DNA of 37,189 nucleotides, taken from positions 1 through 37,189 of the IMG/VR virus record IMGVR_UViG_3300020205_004135; one strand, given 5' to 3'. The DNA comes from a virus. Below are positions 1 to 9,633 of this stretch, piece after piece; positions within the stretch are counted from its first letter, which is position 1; every line of letters starts with the position of its first letter. The translations under genes were made by a program, and so were the position numbers. Below the pieces are notes generated by a model, which did no database searches, had not been told where the DNA came from, and was given only the letters and a program-made list of their open reading frames with translations.

Positions 1-2
1 CA

Positions 3-1943
3 TTTTTAAATGAGGCTGATTATAATGATGCTGGGGAATCTATTGCTGGTGTTAATCCTAAAACTGATCAAAAGAAACAAGTATCTGAAATTGAAAAAGC
101 TTTGAGTGTTTTATATACAACTATTAAGTCAAATCCTGATTCTTTTGAAGACATGAAGAAAATTATAGCTTTGAATGCTGCTGGTAGTTCAACTTATTCT
201 GCTGTTGGTCAAATATATAAACTAATTAGAAATAAACTTGGACTTAAAAGTATGCCAGAGATGGCTAATGAGAATGTTGATGATTTCTTATCAAGACAGA
301 ATAAAAGTCTAGCTGATCAGATATCGGCTTTTTATACTGTTTCTAAAAACAAAGTAGATGGTTCTTTCCCGGAGATTAAAAGTCCTGAAATTAAAAAAGA
401 AATTGCTACTTTTAATACAACAATGAAAGCTTGTCTATCTCCTGATTTATATAAAGTAGAAAAGGTGGAAAATAGAGTGCAAAAGGAATCAGAAAAAGAA
501 TCACAGGGATCACAAACTGAAAAAGAATCACAGATAGAGCCTAAATCTGAATCTCTATTGAAGAGATATTCGGATTTTATGACAATTTTAGAAGCTGATA
601 AAATATTCGGTGGTGGATCTGGGTCTGCTGATACTAAAATTTTCGGTTCAAATGATGATAGTTTACCTGATGTTGAACATGACTTAGCATCTAAAATAAA
701 GTCTTGGTGGGATAAAAATATTAATTTTGATAAGTGGGTATTGGATAAAACAGCTATTGACCTTGTGATAAAGAACTTGGATAAAAAAATAGCAGAGAAG
801 AAAGACTCTGTGGTTATTCAAGGAATGGATCCTATATTAGAGATAGTTAAATGTTTCAATAGAGCTTATAAAATACACACAACTCAGGTTATACCTTCTG
901 GTAGAGGTGGTGGTAAGGTAACAAATAGTATATTTATGGAATATACATCTTTTGGTAGTGGTACTCCTGATAATGCTGGTATGAGCGGTGGTCCTTATCG
1001 AAATAATAAAACATTTGATAAATGGGAAAGTGCTGTTCAGGATGTTTTGGCTGATAGAGAGTATCAAAAAATATTTAATGTTGGTACATCATTAAAGGTT
1101 GGTGCTGAGATTATTGATAAAGCAGGTATGAACTTGAGAAAATTTATGAATGAGCTTTTGGATGGTAGTGAACTATACAAAACTGGTGATAGTAAAGAAG
1201 GTGGGGCTCAGTCTAGATTTTTAGACAAATATTTTGGGTATAAAGATGGTACTGATCCTAAAAATACAAACTTTGATGGTGAAACTGAAAGAGAAGCTAT
1301 CACTGAAAATGCAGATGGTGTTAAAAATATAGATTTAAAATTGGTTGATAGTAACACACCTATAGTTTATAATAAACCTAGTGATTTAAAGAACACATTT
1401 TTTATAATAAAGTATAAAAAGGATGAAGAAGTTAGATATATGTATTCTTATATACAAGATGTAATAGGTGGAAGGGCTTACATTTCTTTTTGTAATTCGG
1501 CTTTTCATATCTTAGAGTATATGAAAAAATCAACTGGTAGAGGTATTACAATACCAGTTGAGATTAAATCAACTCAAGAAGGAAAGGATGGTAAATTTTA
1601 CAAAGTTTGTGCAACAACTGTTGATGTAAATAAACTTTATAATAGTAAAGGTGGTTTTGGTTTAACTAGACAGTTTAAAATGAGTCATATAGAAAAGGCT
1701 TTGGATGAAGGTAAAGTTGATAATAAGAACACAGTAGTTGAGACTAAAGAGTCTACATTGTATTCGAATTTGGGATGTTTTCATGTTGTTGATAAAACAC
1801 AGGGTGCTATTCCTGCTGAGTATAAAAGATTAAAATTGGATAAAGGTGTTGATAAGGTTGAAAAGTTTATAAATGCTGAAGGTGGGTATCCTAAAATAAC
1901 TACAGTTAGTGGTATAAATGGTGTTAAAATAGAAAATTACTAA
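3..1943 (+). CDS. Unidentified large phage protein, 5' end outside window
   Basis: The frame is open from the left edge without a stop, so the gene starts upstream; the TTG at 102 is not a convincing start. About 646 residues are visible. They include a low-complexity Lys/Glu/Ser/Gln stretch (around nt 470-555), then a mixed alpha/beta region with many Gly and Asp residues and no catalytic motif I recognise. The stop overlaps the next start by one base (TAATG), so the two are probably translationally coupled. Its place just before the tail sheath gene suggests a late or structural product. I see no signal peptide or membrane segment. Function unknown. Confidence 0.85.
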   Translation, partial: FLNEADYNDAGESIAGVNPKTDQKKQVSEIEKALSVLYTTIKSNPDSFEDMKKIIALNAAGSSTYSAVGQIYKLIRNKLGLKSMPEMANENVDDFLSRQNKSLADQISAFYTVSKNKVDGSFPEIKSPEIKKEIATFNTTMKACLSPDLYKVEKVENRVQKESEKESQGSQTEKESQIEPKSESLLKRYSDFMTILEADKIFGGGSGSADTKIFGSNDDSLPDVEHDLASKIKSWWDKNINFDKWVLDKTAIDLVIKNLDKKIAEKKDSVVIQGMDPILEIVKCFNRAYKIHTTQVIPSGRGGGKVTNSIFMEYTSFGSGTPDNAGMSGGPYRNNKTFDKWESAVQDVLADREYQKIFNVGTSLKVGAEIIDKAGMNLRKFMNELLDGSELYKTGDSKEGGAQSRFLDKYFGYKDGTDPKNTNFDGETEREAITENADGVKNIDLKLVDSNTPIVYNKPSDLKNTFFIIKYKKDEEVRYMYSYIQDVIGGRAYISFCNSAFHILEYMKKSTGRGITIPVEIKSTQEGKDGKFYKVCATTVDVNKLYNSKGGFGLTRQFKMSHIEKALDEGKVDNKNTVVETKESTLYSNLGCFHVVDKTQGAIPAEYKRLKLDKGVDKVEKFINAEGGYPKITTVSGINGVKIENY

Positions 1944-2479
1944 TGAAGTATCTTAAACAATATAATATTTTCAAAGAAGATCTTGAAGTAGAACTCACAG
2001 ATAAGCCTGATGAAAAATACGCAAAAGAAGAGATTAATGATACGATTGATCATATAGCTGAATTTAAACAAAAAAAACCAATTGTAGACCAACTATATGG
2101 ATCTACTAGTAATTCTATAGAGATAGAAAGTTCTTTAAAAAATTCAATTCCGAATCTTGCTGATAATCCTTTTTTAGTTGATTATCTTAAAATATGTAGA
2201 TTGACTAAAGAAATAGATGATGGTAGAAAAAGTGATCTTGAAAATAAATTAAAATTGGATGAATTTGGTGAACAAGAAAAGTTATCAACTAATCCTGGTG
2301 AAAAAAAGACTATAACTGATAAAATTTCAGAAATAAAAGATAGAATGTCTATATTTTCAAAAGAAATTCCAAAAAAAGTAACGGAACTTCAAAAATTAAA
2401 TACTGAGCATAAAGATAAAATGTCTGAAATTGAGAAGAATATTAAAGAAGATACACAAGAAATCGAATCTAAAGTATAA
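1943..2479 (+). CDS. Small helical charged protein with phage leader motif
   Basis: 178 residues, almost entirely charged and predicted helical, with heptad-like Leu/Ile spacing in the C-terminal half (about residues 90-175), so a coiled coil is likely. The start MKYLKQYNIFKED closely resembles MKYLKKYQIFES of the gene at 12050-12442. It belongs to a family of short N-terminal leaders in this window that look like T4 capsid-targeting sequences. It overlaps the previous gene by one base and is followed by a hairpin, so it is the last gene of its operon. No enzymatic motif is visible. A virion-internal protein is an inference from the leader only. Confidence 0.85.
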   Translation: MKYLKQYNIFKEDLEVELTDKPDEKYAKEEINDTIDHIAEFKQKKPIVDQLYGSTSNSIEIESSLKNSIPNLADNPFLVDYLKICRLTKEIDDGRKSDLENKLKLDEFGEQEKLSTNPGEKKTITDKISEIKDRMSIFSKEIPKKVTELQKLNTEHKDKMSEIEKNIKEDTQEIESKV

Positions 2480-2509
2480 AAATAGAAAAAATAACGTTTT
2501 TTCTATTTT
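2479..2509 (+). terminator. A/T-rich hairpin terminator before the sheath gene
   Basis: Two perfectly complementary 13-base arms (2479-2491 and 2497-2509) flank the 5-base loop TAACG. The right arm is T-rich and runs straight into the promoter-like motif of the sheath gene. The hairpin overlaps the stop codon of the previous gene. Confidence 0.6.
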
Positions 2510-2525
2510 ATATATACATTAAAAT
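2506..2525 (+). promoter_or_regulatory. Putative phage promoter for the sheath gene
   Basis: TTTTATATATACATTAAAAT lies about 20 bases before the sheath ATG. Nearly the same element precedes the tape-measure-like gene on the minus strand (26385-26410), and variants precede genes at 14206, 27282, 33785 and 35593. It is reminiscent of the T4 late promoter TATAAATA, but the equivalence is inferred. Confidence 0.45.
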
Positions 2526-2544
2526 AAAAAATTATTATAATAAT

Positions 2545-5500
2545 ATGGCAATTCAAATTGGAAAATACAAGAGACCAGGAATCTTCCTAGAAGAATATGA
2601 TAAGTCTGTAATTAGTAGTCCTGTAGTTGAGGGTATAACAAACCTTGTTATAGGAGTTTCTAAAAAAGGACCAGTTAATACACCAATTAGAGTTACGACT
2701 ACTGGTGAATTAGAATCTATATTTGGTCAGTTAGATAGATCACTTGAGAGAAAAGGATCATTCTATCATAGAACTATATCTAAAATGTTAGAGACATCAC
2801 CTATTTACGCGATGAATCTACTATATACAGACGATACTTTAGATGTTATTGAATATCAATCTCTATCTTCAGCTGCTGCTGCTTCTAATGATATAGAAAG
2901 AGAGGGTCCTTATAGAAGATTCTTTGATACTACAGGTTTCTGGAAAAGAGACACTGAGTCTTTTATTAATCTTACTAAAAGTGATATAGGATATTCAGAA
3001 AGAGCTTTAGCTATCACAAACTTATCAGATAAATATGTTTCTGTATTTATCTTTAAAACATCGGTTACTGGATTTGACAGAACTCTCCTTGAATGGTATG
3101 GTTCTATTGAAAAAATGCCACCTTATGTTAATTCACAAGATTATGCATCTGACTATATGGTTGATGTTGTTATAGTCGCTGGTGATTGGTCAAATTATCA
3201 AGAACTTGCTGTAGATGGTAGATGGAGTGCTTACTTCAATGCTTCGGGTCTAAGAAAAGATCAAGTTAGAAACTTTGCAGATGATAGAAATGTTACTGCT
3301 TTGGCTTACTACGAAGGACTTTCTTTAATTCCTTATTTTAGAGATTTAAATGGTAAAAATGTATTTATTGAAACTACGATAAATAGAGATACTGATAAAA
3401 CAGGTGTATTCTGTACATTTAATACTGATTTAGTTGAAAAAGATTATTACAATGGTTTATTAGACCTTATTGGTAATACATTAGTAGATGCTGATGAAAC
3501 GGCTATTAATTTCCTTTCTTATAAAGAAACAATAACTGAGGCTGTTAGTGTTACTAACACACCTCTTGATTTACCGGGTAACGTAACTGCTATGTTAGGT
3601 GATTATTTAAATTCAGGTACTTATTCTTATATTTCACAAGCTGAACATGCTTTTGGTGATTCATCTATTTCAATCGGACCTAATATTGGTCATGATCCAG
3701 CTGTAACTAGTGGGATATTGAATAATGGCGATAATAGAACAGCTTGGTTTGCTGAGGGTTCTGTTTATAATGTTGGATTATCTTCATCAACACCAACTGG
3801 TGTTAGTGCTAGTACTTCTTTAAATGTTTCTTATAATGTTGCTGATGGTGCTTTTGTTATAATCGGTGATAAATATGTTACAATTTCAGCTACTGCTACA
3901 TTGAAAATGACTTCTACTGATTATCCAATTAGTTTAAGTGTTGCTACTTACTCTTCAGCTTTTGTTGTTGATAATACGGGTGAGATTCAATTAGTTAATA
4001 GTTTAACAGAAGGTGTTCGACCAGCTGTTGGTAGTGGTGATGTTGTATTGGGTTATTTAGACTTTTCTATTGCTAATGGTACTTTTTCTAATAGTGGATC
4101 TGTTACTGATGTAATCGTTGGTACTTCTGGATTTATTGATCATGGTTATGGTACACAATCTGGTGATAGTTATTATATAACATTGGAGGATTCAGCTACT
4201 GGTACTATTAAAGTAGAATTCACTGGGACAAATACTCAACAATCTTTATCAAATTATTCTCAATATAGAGGGATTAAAATGTTTAATAGATTAGTTAATT
4301 TAATTGATAGTCCAAATAAAGATAAAATGTCTTTATTATTGAATCCAACTTCTCTTGAAAAATATAGTTTTTCTAATATAGAAATTTCTGATATAGTAAC
4401 AAGTAATACTCAGAATAAATCTTTTAAACTAAAAACTGGTTTAACTTCAACACAATTGGCTACAATTTTAGATGGTTATTTTGTAATTTATACTTCTGAT
4501 AATGAATTCTTATTGGGTACTGATGGTGTTGTTAGTAAAAATGGAGTTGCTACAACTACTGAAGGTGTTGTTGGTAAAGAGTCAATATTTTATAAAAGAT
4601 ATTATGATGGTCTTATCAATACTAAAGATTTCTTCTATAGTAATAGACTTTATTTAGATTCTTCAGGTGGTACTGTTAATCCATTAATTGGTGAAATGGT
4701 TGATGTTATATTCATTGATGGTGAGTCAGCTCCAGGTCAATCAGCTACTTCATCACGTGCTGGATACGACTATGTAGTATTTTATTCTAATAGTACTTCA
4801 TTCGATACTGACATAAATTTAATGGCATATGAGCAAATTCAGTTTCCTACTTCATCTTTGAATAAGGGATCATTTACAATTGTTAATGATGTTATATCAG
4901 CTGCTGCTCCTAACGCATTAGCGATTTTATTGGGATATACTGGGTCTAATTACTTCGCGTATCAAGTTAATGAAGAAACAAATTATGAACAACTATTTGA
5001 CGTTGTGCAAGTGAATGATTATTTAGTTAGACATTATTTAAAAATGTACTTAGATAATAATAATAATTTAAGTGTTAAATTTTTAGATGTCTTATTAGAG
5101 TCTACAGTTTCTGCTGATATTGAAGCTAATAACACAATTTATATTCAATCAGAGAAAAGTAACTTTAAACAATCTTTAGAATTGGAACTCCCAACTGGAT
5201 ATGTTCAAGTTCCTAATAAAGTTTTAATAAATGGATCAAGATATACTGAGGTTAAAGTTGGTGATTTCTTAGAAGCTTATTATGATGCTACTACTCTTCA
5301 AGTTGGCCAGTTTCCAAGAAAACTTACTAGAGTATTATCTAAAAGACAATATTCTGGAGATACTTCATTATCAGAGATTACTTGTGATTCTAGAATCGCT
5401 ACTGTGTTCTCTGGGGGAGCTCTTCAAACAACAAGATATAGTACAATTGATCAATATGCTACTACTTATAAAGCACTTTCATTGAAAGGATTTAGAATAA

Positions 5501-6513
5501 GATCAGCTTCTTTACCTGATGGTACAGAATCTAGACAAAATTCAATATTGAATTTAGTAGCTAAAGGAACTCCTTTGTTTAAAGCTTTAACTAATAAAGA
5601 ATCGATCGATTTTAGATATTTAATTGATTCATTTGGTTTGGGATTAATGGAAAGAAGTAAACAACAATTGGTTGATATCTGTGGTGATAGATTGGATGCT
5701 TTTGGATTCATTAACATGCCATCTGCTAGATCTTATAAGAACTCATCTTCTCCTAGTTTTAATAATGCTGAAGGCGTACTTCAAATGGAGTTTGTTGCTA
5801 AGGGTGGTGATCCTGAAAGTAACCCAGCATTCCTTTACTCATTCGGTGATGGATCAGGGGCTTCTACTGTAGGATATTTCTTCCCTTATGTTAATGTTAA
5901 TGATAATGGTAGACCAATGGATATTCCACCTTCATCATATGTAGCAACTACATATATGAGAAAACATATTAACAACGCTGGGAACGTTACTCCGTGGACT
6001 ATTGCTGCTGGTGTTACTAATGGTAGAATTATTGGAATTAATTCATTAGAACAAGACTTTACTAATAGTGATATCGAATTCTTAAATATGGCACAAATTA
6101 ATCCATTAGTTTTCAAGAGAAATAGAGGATATGTAATTGAAACTGAAAATACAGCTCAAACACTTTACAAATCAGCTCTTTCTTACATACATGTTAGAGA
6201 GGTTTTGATCGAGTTAGAGAGAGAATTATCAAGAATGTTGTTAGACTTCCAATGGAAATTTAATACTCCTGATATCAGAGCTGAAATTAAATTAAGAGCT
6301 GATGTTATCTGTGCTACTTATGTATCTAAAAATGGATTGTATAATTACTTCAATAAAATGGATGATGAAAACAATACCGCTGAGATAATTGATAATCAAA
6401 TCGGTGTATTAGACACTTATGTTGAACCAATTAAGGGTATGGGTATAATCGTTAATAATATTACGATACTTAGAACAGGAGCAATTGATGCTGGTGGTTT
6501 CATTAACTCATAA
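2545..6513 (+). CDS. gp18: Contractile tail sheath protein (T4 gp18-like)
   Basis: 1322 residues. The N-terminus (YKRPGIFLEEYDKS, then GVSKKGPVNTPIRV and FG) is the usual start of T4-type sheath proteins. The last roughly 320 residues carry the conserved C-terminal domain: NPLVFKRNRGYVIETENTA, then REVLIELERELSRML, and an ending with a beta strand around NNITILRTGAI. T4 gp18 is about 660 residues, so this one is roughly twice as long. The extra length is a Ser/Thr/Gly/Val-rich central region (about residues 330-900) likely to form surface beta domains. It polymerises around the tail tube and contracts at infection. It has its own promoter motif and a strong terminator, as expected for a highly expressed gene. 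No Shine-Dalgarno sequence is evident. Confidence 0.95.
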   Translation: MAIQIGKYKRPGIFLEEYDKSVISSPVVEGITNLVIGVSKKGPVNTPIRVTTTGELESIFGQLDRSLERKGSFYHRTISKMLETSPIYAMNLLYTDDTLDVIEYQSLSSAAAASNDIEREGPYRRFFDTTGFWKRDTESFINLTKSDIGYSERALAITNLSDKYVSVFIFKTSVTGFDRTLLEWYGSIEKMPPYVNSQDYASDYMVDVVIVAGDWSNYQELAVDGRWSAYFNASGLRKDQVRNFADDRNVTALAYYEGLSLIPYFRDLNGKNVFIETTINRDTDKTGVFCTFNTDLVEKDYYNGLLDLIGNTLVDADETAINFLSYKETITEAVSVTNTPLDLPGNVTAMLGDYLNSGTYSYISQAEHAFGDSSISIGPNIGHDPAVTSGILNNGDNRTAWFAEGSVYNVGLSSSTPTGVSASTSLNVSYNVADGAFVIIGDKYVTISATATLKMTSTDYPISLSVATYSSAFVVDNTGEIQLVNSLTEGVRPAVGSGDVVLGYLDFSIANGTFSNSGSVTDVIVGTSGFIDHGYGTQSGDSYYITLEDSATGTIKVEFTGTNTQQSLSNYSQYRGIKMFNRLVNLIDSPNKDKMSLLLNPTSLEKYSFSNIEISDIVTSNTQNKSFKLKTGLTSTQLATILDGYFVIYTSDNEFLLGTDGVVSKNGVATTTEGVVGKESIFYKRYYDGLINTKDFFYSNRLYLDSSGGTVNPLIGEMVDVIFIDGESAPGQSATSSRAGYDYVVFYSNSTSFDTDINLMAYEQIQFPTSSLNKGSFTIVNDVISAAAPNALAILLGYTGSNYFAYQVNEETNYEQLFDVVQVNDYLVRHYLKMYLDNNNNLSVKFLDVLLESTVSADIEANNTIYIQSEKSNFKQSLELELPTGYVQVPNKVLINGSRYTEVKVGDFLEAYYDATTLQVGQFPRKLTRVLSKRQYSGDTSLSEITCDSRIATVFSGGALQTTRYSTIDQYATTYKALSLKGFRIRSASLPDGTESRQNSILNLVAKGTPLFKALTNKESIDFRYLIDSFGLGLMERSKQQLVDICGDRLDAFGFINMPSARSYKNSSSPSFNNAEGVLQMEFVAKGGDPESNPAFLYSFGDGSGASTVGYFFPYVNVNDNGRPMDIPPSSYVATTYMRKHINNAGNVTPWTIAAGVTNGRIIGINSLEQDFTNSDIEFLNMAQINPLVFKRNRGYVIETENTAQTLYKSALSYIHVREVLIELERELSRMLLDFQWKFNTPDIRAEIKLRADVICATYVSKNGLYNYFNKMDDENNTAEIIDNQIGVLDTYVEPIKGMGIIVNNITILRTGAIDAGGFINS

Positions 6514-6531
6514 GATTATAAAAAATAATAA

Positions 6532-6562
6532 AAAGTCTCAAAGAAATTTGAGACTTTTTTTT
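6532..6562 (+). terminator. Strong intrinsic terminator after the sheath gene
   Basis: Eleven-base perfect stem AAAGTCTCAAA (6532-6542) with TTTGAGACTTT (6547-6557), a GAAA tetraloop, and a continuing T run to 6561. Confidence 0.9.
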
Positions 6563-6611
6563 GTTAAACAAATTAGGAGTATTTAATATATATGTTAAAC
6601 AATATGTTATT

Positions 6612-8300
6612 ATGAATTTGAATATATTTAAGGAATATGATCCATCCGGTAAAATGACCAAAGAGTCGTATATTATTAAAAATCACCCAGATGAATATGA
6701 TTTTATAATAAAATATTGTGAATCTGTTAATATAACATCAACATTTAAAGAAAAGGTTTACCTAGTTATAAACGAATATAAAGAATTGCCAATATGTAGA
6801 AATATAAATTGTAATAATCTTGTAAAATTTAAAAACTCATCAATCGGATATCTAACCTATTGTTCTAATAAGTGTATATCAAGTGATCCGGATATAAAAA
6901 AACAAAAAGAGAATAAATCCTTAGAGAGATATGGTACTAAATCACCAGCACAGTCTAAAGAGGTTAAAGATAAGATAATTAAAACAAACATAGAAAGATG
7001 GGGTGGTAACTCACCAATGTCATCTGATATAATAAAAAGTAAATCAAAGAAGACATTATTGAATAATTGGGGAGTTACTAACCCATCAAAATCTGGTGAT
7101 ATTTTGAAAAAAAGAGTAGAATCATTTAAAAAGAGTAATTATAAAGAAAATTATAAAAATAAATCTTTGGAAAAATATGGAGTTGATCATCCCTGGATGA
7201 ATAAAGAAATACATAAAAAAACAATAGAAGTATTTTATAAAAATCACAAAGATAGAATTATTGAAAAAATATCGGATTCTGATTTGAAATTTATAAGATT
7301 TGAAAAGGATGGTGTTAATAATAATTTAATTCTTAATTGTGGTGTTTGTAGTGAAGACTTTTCTATTCTAACTTATCAATTTTATTACAGGTTAAATGGT
7401 AAAAACTCTATATGTACCAAGTGTTTTCCTATATCTGAAACATCATCAATTGACCAGATAGAACTTTATAATCTTATAAGAGAAAATTATAATGGTGTGA
7501 TAGTACAGAATACTAAAGATGTCATTAAACCCTATGAAATTGACATATATCTACCTGAATTAAAATTAGGATTTGAATTCAATGGTGTTTTTTGGCATTC
7601 TGATAAATTTAAAGATAATAATTATCATTTAAAAAAATATAATAAGGGGGTTGAAAATGATATTAAAATAATTACTATATGGGAGGATGATTGGACTCTA
7701 AAAAGAGAAATATGTGTTTCATTTGTTTTGAATAAAATAACATCAAAGTTAAATAAAATAATGGCTAGAAAGACTCTTATAAAGAGTGTTGATTATTTAA
7801 CATCTAAATCTTTTTTAGATAGTAATCACTTACAAGGAGATTGTAAATCATCAATAAGATTGGGTTTATATAATAGTGATGAATTGGTGAGTATAATGAC
7901 ATTCTCAAGACTTAGAATGCCGTTGGGTGGTAAAAACTTAGAGGGTTTTTATGAGTTGACTAGGTTTTGTAATAAATTAAATACAACTGTTACCGGTGGG
8001 GCTTCAAAGCTACTTAAAAAATTTATACAAGATATAAATCCTATAGAAATACAAACATATTCTGATAACTTAATATCTAATGGTGATTTATACAATGACC
8101 TTGGGTTTAAATTTAGTGGTGTTTCAAATCCAGGATATTGGTATGTTATAAATGGTGTTAGAAATCATAGGTTTAATTGGAGAAAATCAAAATTAGTAAA
8201 AATGGGATATGATAAAAATAAAACCGAAGAAGAGATAATGTTAGAGATGGGTTATTTTAAAATATTTAACGCTGGTAATAAAAAATGGATATATAATTAA
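6612..8300 (+). CDS. Vsr-like (PD-(D/E)xK) homing endonuclease
   Basis: 562 residues from the ATG at 6612; the frame is open further upstream but runs into the sheath terminator. Order of parts: a Cys pair region (C62, C67, C84, C88); four repeats of the form SLEKYGV-x-P-x-x-x-K-E-I at about 103-201, a DNA-binding repeat common in phage homing nucleases; a zinc-ribbon-like CGVC...CTKC (243-271); a nuclease core with E309-I-D311, FEFNG (E322), WH (328-329) and IWEDDW (357-361), as in Vsr/EDxHD-type homing endonucleases; and a C-terminal GNAT-like domain around RFCNKLNTTVTGG. It is a free-standing mobile gene between the sheath and hub genes and probably has no structural role. Its first residues, MNLNIFKEYD, resemble the phage leader family. 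Confidence 0.85.
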   Translation: MNLNIFKEYDPSGKMTKESYIIKNHPDEYDFIIKYCESVNITSTFKEKVYLVINEYKELPICRNINCNNLVKFKNSSIGYLTYCSNKCISSDPDIKKQKENKSLERYGTKSPAQSKEVKDKIIKTNIERWGGNSPMSSDIIKSKSKKTLLNNWGVTNPSKSGDILKKRVESFKKSNYKENYKNKSLEKYGVDHPWMNKEIHKKTIEVFYKNHKDRIIEKISDSDLKFIRFEKDGVNNNLILNCGVCSEDFSILTYQFYYRLNGKNSICTKCFPISETSSIDQIELYNLIRENYNGVIVQNTKDVIKPYEIDIYLPELKLGFEFNGVFWHSDKFKDNNYHLKKYNKGVENDIKIITIWEDDWTLKREICVSFVLNKITSKLNKIMARKTLIKSVDYLTSKSFLDSNHLQGDCKSSIRLGLYNSDELVSIMTFSRLRMPLGGKNLEGFYELTRFCNKLNTTVTGGASKLLKKFIQDINPIEIQTYSDNLISNGDLYNDLGFKFSGVSNPGYWYVINGVRNHRFNWRKSKLVKMGYDKNKTEEEIMLEMGYFKIFNAGNKKWIYN

Positions 8301-8380
8301 ATTAAACTTATTTTATTATTCATCCTATAATAGAGGAGTAAATATATGTAATATATATAAAAAAAAATCAAATTGAACTT

Positions 8381-9322
8381 ATGTCAGATAATAATGATAA
8401 AAAACCAATGTCGGAGGAGGATTACCTAAAAAGACATCTAAATGACCTAGAGACAGGTAAAAAAATAGCAGATGGGGATATTCCCTTTGTTGAGCAATCT
8501 GAATCAGCTAGAACTGGTGATTTGCAATTTTTTAATATGGATATCAGAGAATTACCTTGTGGTCAATTCTATCCAACTGGTACTCTATTTATGGTTAGAC
8601 CAGCTCAAGTAAAAGAAATTCAAGCTTATTCAATGGTTGATGATAATAACTTTTATGACATCGTTGAGAAGATGAATGATATGATGCAAGCATGTGTTCG
8701 TATTAAATATCCTGATGGTAAAGTTGCATCTTATTTGGAAATTAAAGACCAGGATAGATTATTTTTAGTTTTCTTAATTAGAGAGTTGACATTTCAACAA
8801 GGTAACTCATTAGCAGTTACTGCTAAGTGTGGATGTGGTGAGGATGTTAAGATTGAGTTAAATAGAAAATCATTTGTTTTTCATGAAATTGATGAAAAAT
8901 TAGAAAAGTTTTTCTCACAGAGTTCTAAAACTTATAATTTTAAAACAGTGAATGGTAAGAGTTTCGAACTTACCCCTCCAAATATTGGATTACAAAAAGC
9001 TTTCACTGACTATATTGTTAAAGAAAATAATGAAAAAAGAACGCCGAATTTATCATTTTTGAAAATTATTCCATTTATTATGTCTGGTAGAGTTACTATC
9101 ACTTATGATGGTATTAAAGCTAAGGTTAAAGAGTTTGAGGAAATTGATGATATTTCTTTTCAGTTTTTAAATGCTGCTGTTAATAAAATGACTTTTGGTC
9201 TGAAGGAATTAAAAGGTATTTGTGAGTGTGGTGAGGAGGTCCACACCGATATGCAGTTTCCCAACGGTGCCTCAGGTATTTTCGTTATTTCAGATGCCTT
9301 TGACGCATATATTAAAGAATAA
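8381..9322 (+). CDS. Baseplate hub protein, T4 gp26-like
   Basis: 313 residues. After a charged 45-residue N-terminus comes IRELPCGQFYPTG, then a helical region, and an F-L-x-x-L-R-E-L-T segment, a layout typical of the T4 gp26 baseplate-hub family of T4-like phages. Two separate C-x-C pairs (KCGCGE near 149-151 and ICECGE near 287-289) look like the halves of one zinc ribbon. The last 29 coding bases overlap the next gene in the +1 frame. Its position between the sheath and tube genes supports a tail-assembly role. The family call is from pattern memory, so moderate. A spliced tail assembly chaperone is the main alternative. Confidence 0.65.
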   Translation: MSDNNDKKPMSEEDYLKRHLNDLETGKKIADGDIPFVEQSESARTGDLQFFNMDIRELPCGQFYPTGTLFMVRPAQVKEIQAYSMVDDNNFYDIVEKMNDMMQACVRIKYPDGKVASYLEIKDQDRLFLVFLIRELTFQQGNSLAVTAKCGCGEDVKIELNRKSFVFHEIDEKLEKFFSQSSKTYNFKTVNGKSFELTPPNIGLQKAFTDYIVKENNEKRTPNLSFLKIIPFIMSGRVTITYDGIKAKVKEFEEIDDISFQFLNAAVNKMTFGLKELKGICECGEEVHTDMQFPNGASGIFVISDAFDAYIKE

Positions 9323-9545
9323 GCTTCAACTTCAAAAACACTTTCATCTACAAGAATGGGCAATTGATAATTGGCCATTCTGGATGTTGGAAGAGAATGT
9401 TAAACTTGTTAATGAGATTATTGAAGATGAGGAATCAAATCGTAAAAAGGGTGAGGAAGATCAATCCAAAGGAATGCCTGATTATGGTGGGATGATGAAA
9501 AATGCTTCGAGTATGGGAAATAATTTCAGTATGCCGAAATTCTAA
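9294..9545 (+). CDS. Small tail-assembly protein overlapping the hub gene
   Basis: 83 residues if started at the ATG at 9294, which lies 29 bases inside the previous gene; the frame is open upstream to about 9222. The core, QLQKHFHLQEWAIDNWPFWM, then LEENVKLVNEIIEDEE, is a Trp-rich helical segment followed by an acidic tail and a Gly/Met-rich end. Position and overlap fit either the gp51-like partner of a gp26-like hub protein or the frameshifted second part of a tail assembly chaperone. No Shine-Dalgarno sequence marks 9294, so reinitiation or +1 frameshifting is possible. It ends just before a terminator pair. Confidence 0.7.
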   Translation: MPLTHILKNKLQLQKHFHLQEWAIDNWPFWMLEENVKLVNEIIEDEESNRKKGEEDQSKGMPDYGGMMKNASSMGNNFSMPKF

Positions 9546-9549
9546 TTAT

Positions 9550-9575
9550 AAACCCACTTTTAAAGTGGGTTTTTT
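9550..9575 (+). terminator. Intrinsic terminator of the hub operon
   Basis: Arms AAACCCACTTT (9550-9560) and AAAGTGGGTTT (9562-9572) followed by a T run to 9575. It starts four bases after the stop codon of the previous gene. Confidence 0.85.
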
Positions 9576-9583
9576 AGTGCATA

Positions 9584-9616
9584 AAAAAACCACCAAATTA
9601 AATTTGGTGGTTTTTT
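9584..9616. terminator. Bidirectional terminator between convergent genes
   Basis: Perfect 16-base arms (9584-9599 and 9601-9616) around a single central base, with an A run on the left and a T run on the right. It would stop both the plus-strand hub genes and the minus-strand tube gene. Confidence 0.85.
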
Positions 9617-9633
9617 GTTTAATAAACTTTTTA

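Noticed and set aside
5466-6116. Minus-strand open frames inside the sheath gene
   Set aside because: They lie opposite the strongly conserved sheath C-terminal domain and show no family signal.
6561-6611. TTG at 6561 as start of the homing endonuclease
   Set aside because: It lies within the sheath terminator; the ATG at 6612 gives a sensible N-terminus. The ATG at 6592, though after an AGGAG, is out of frame.
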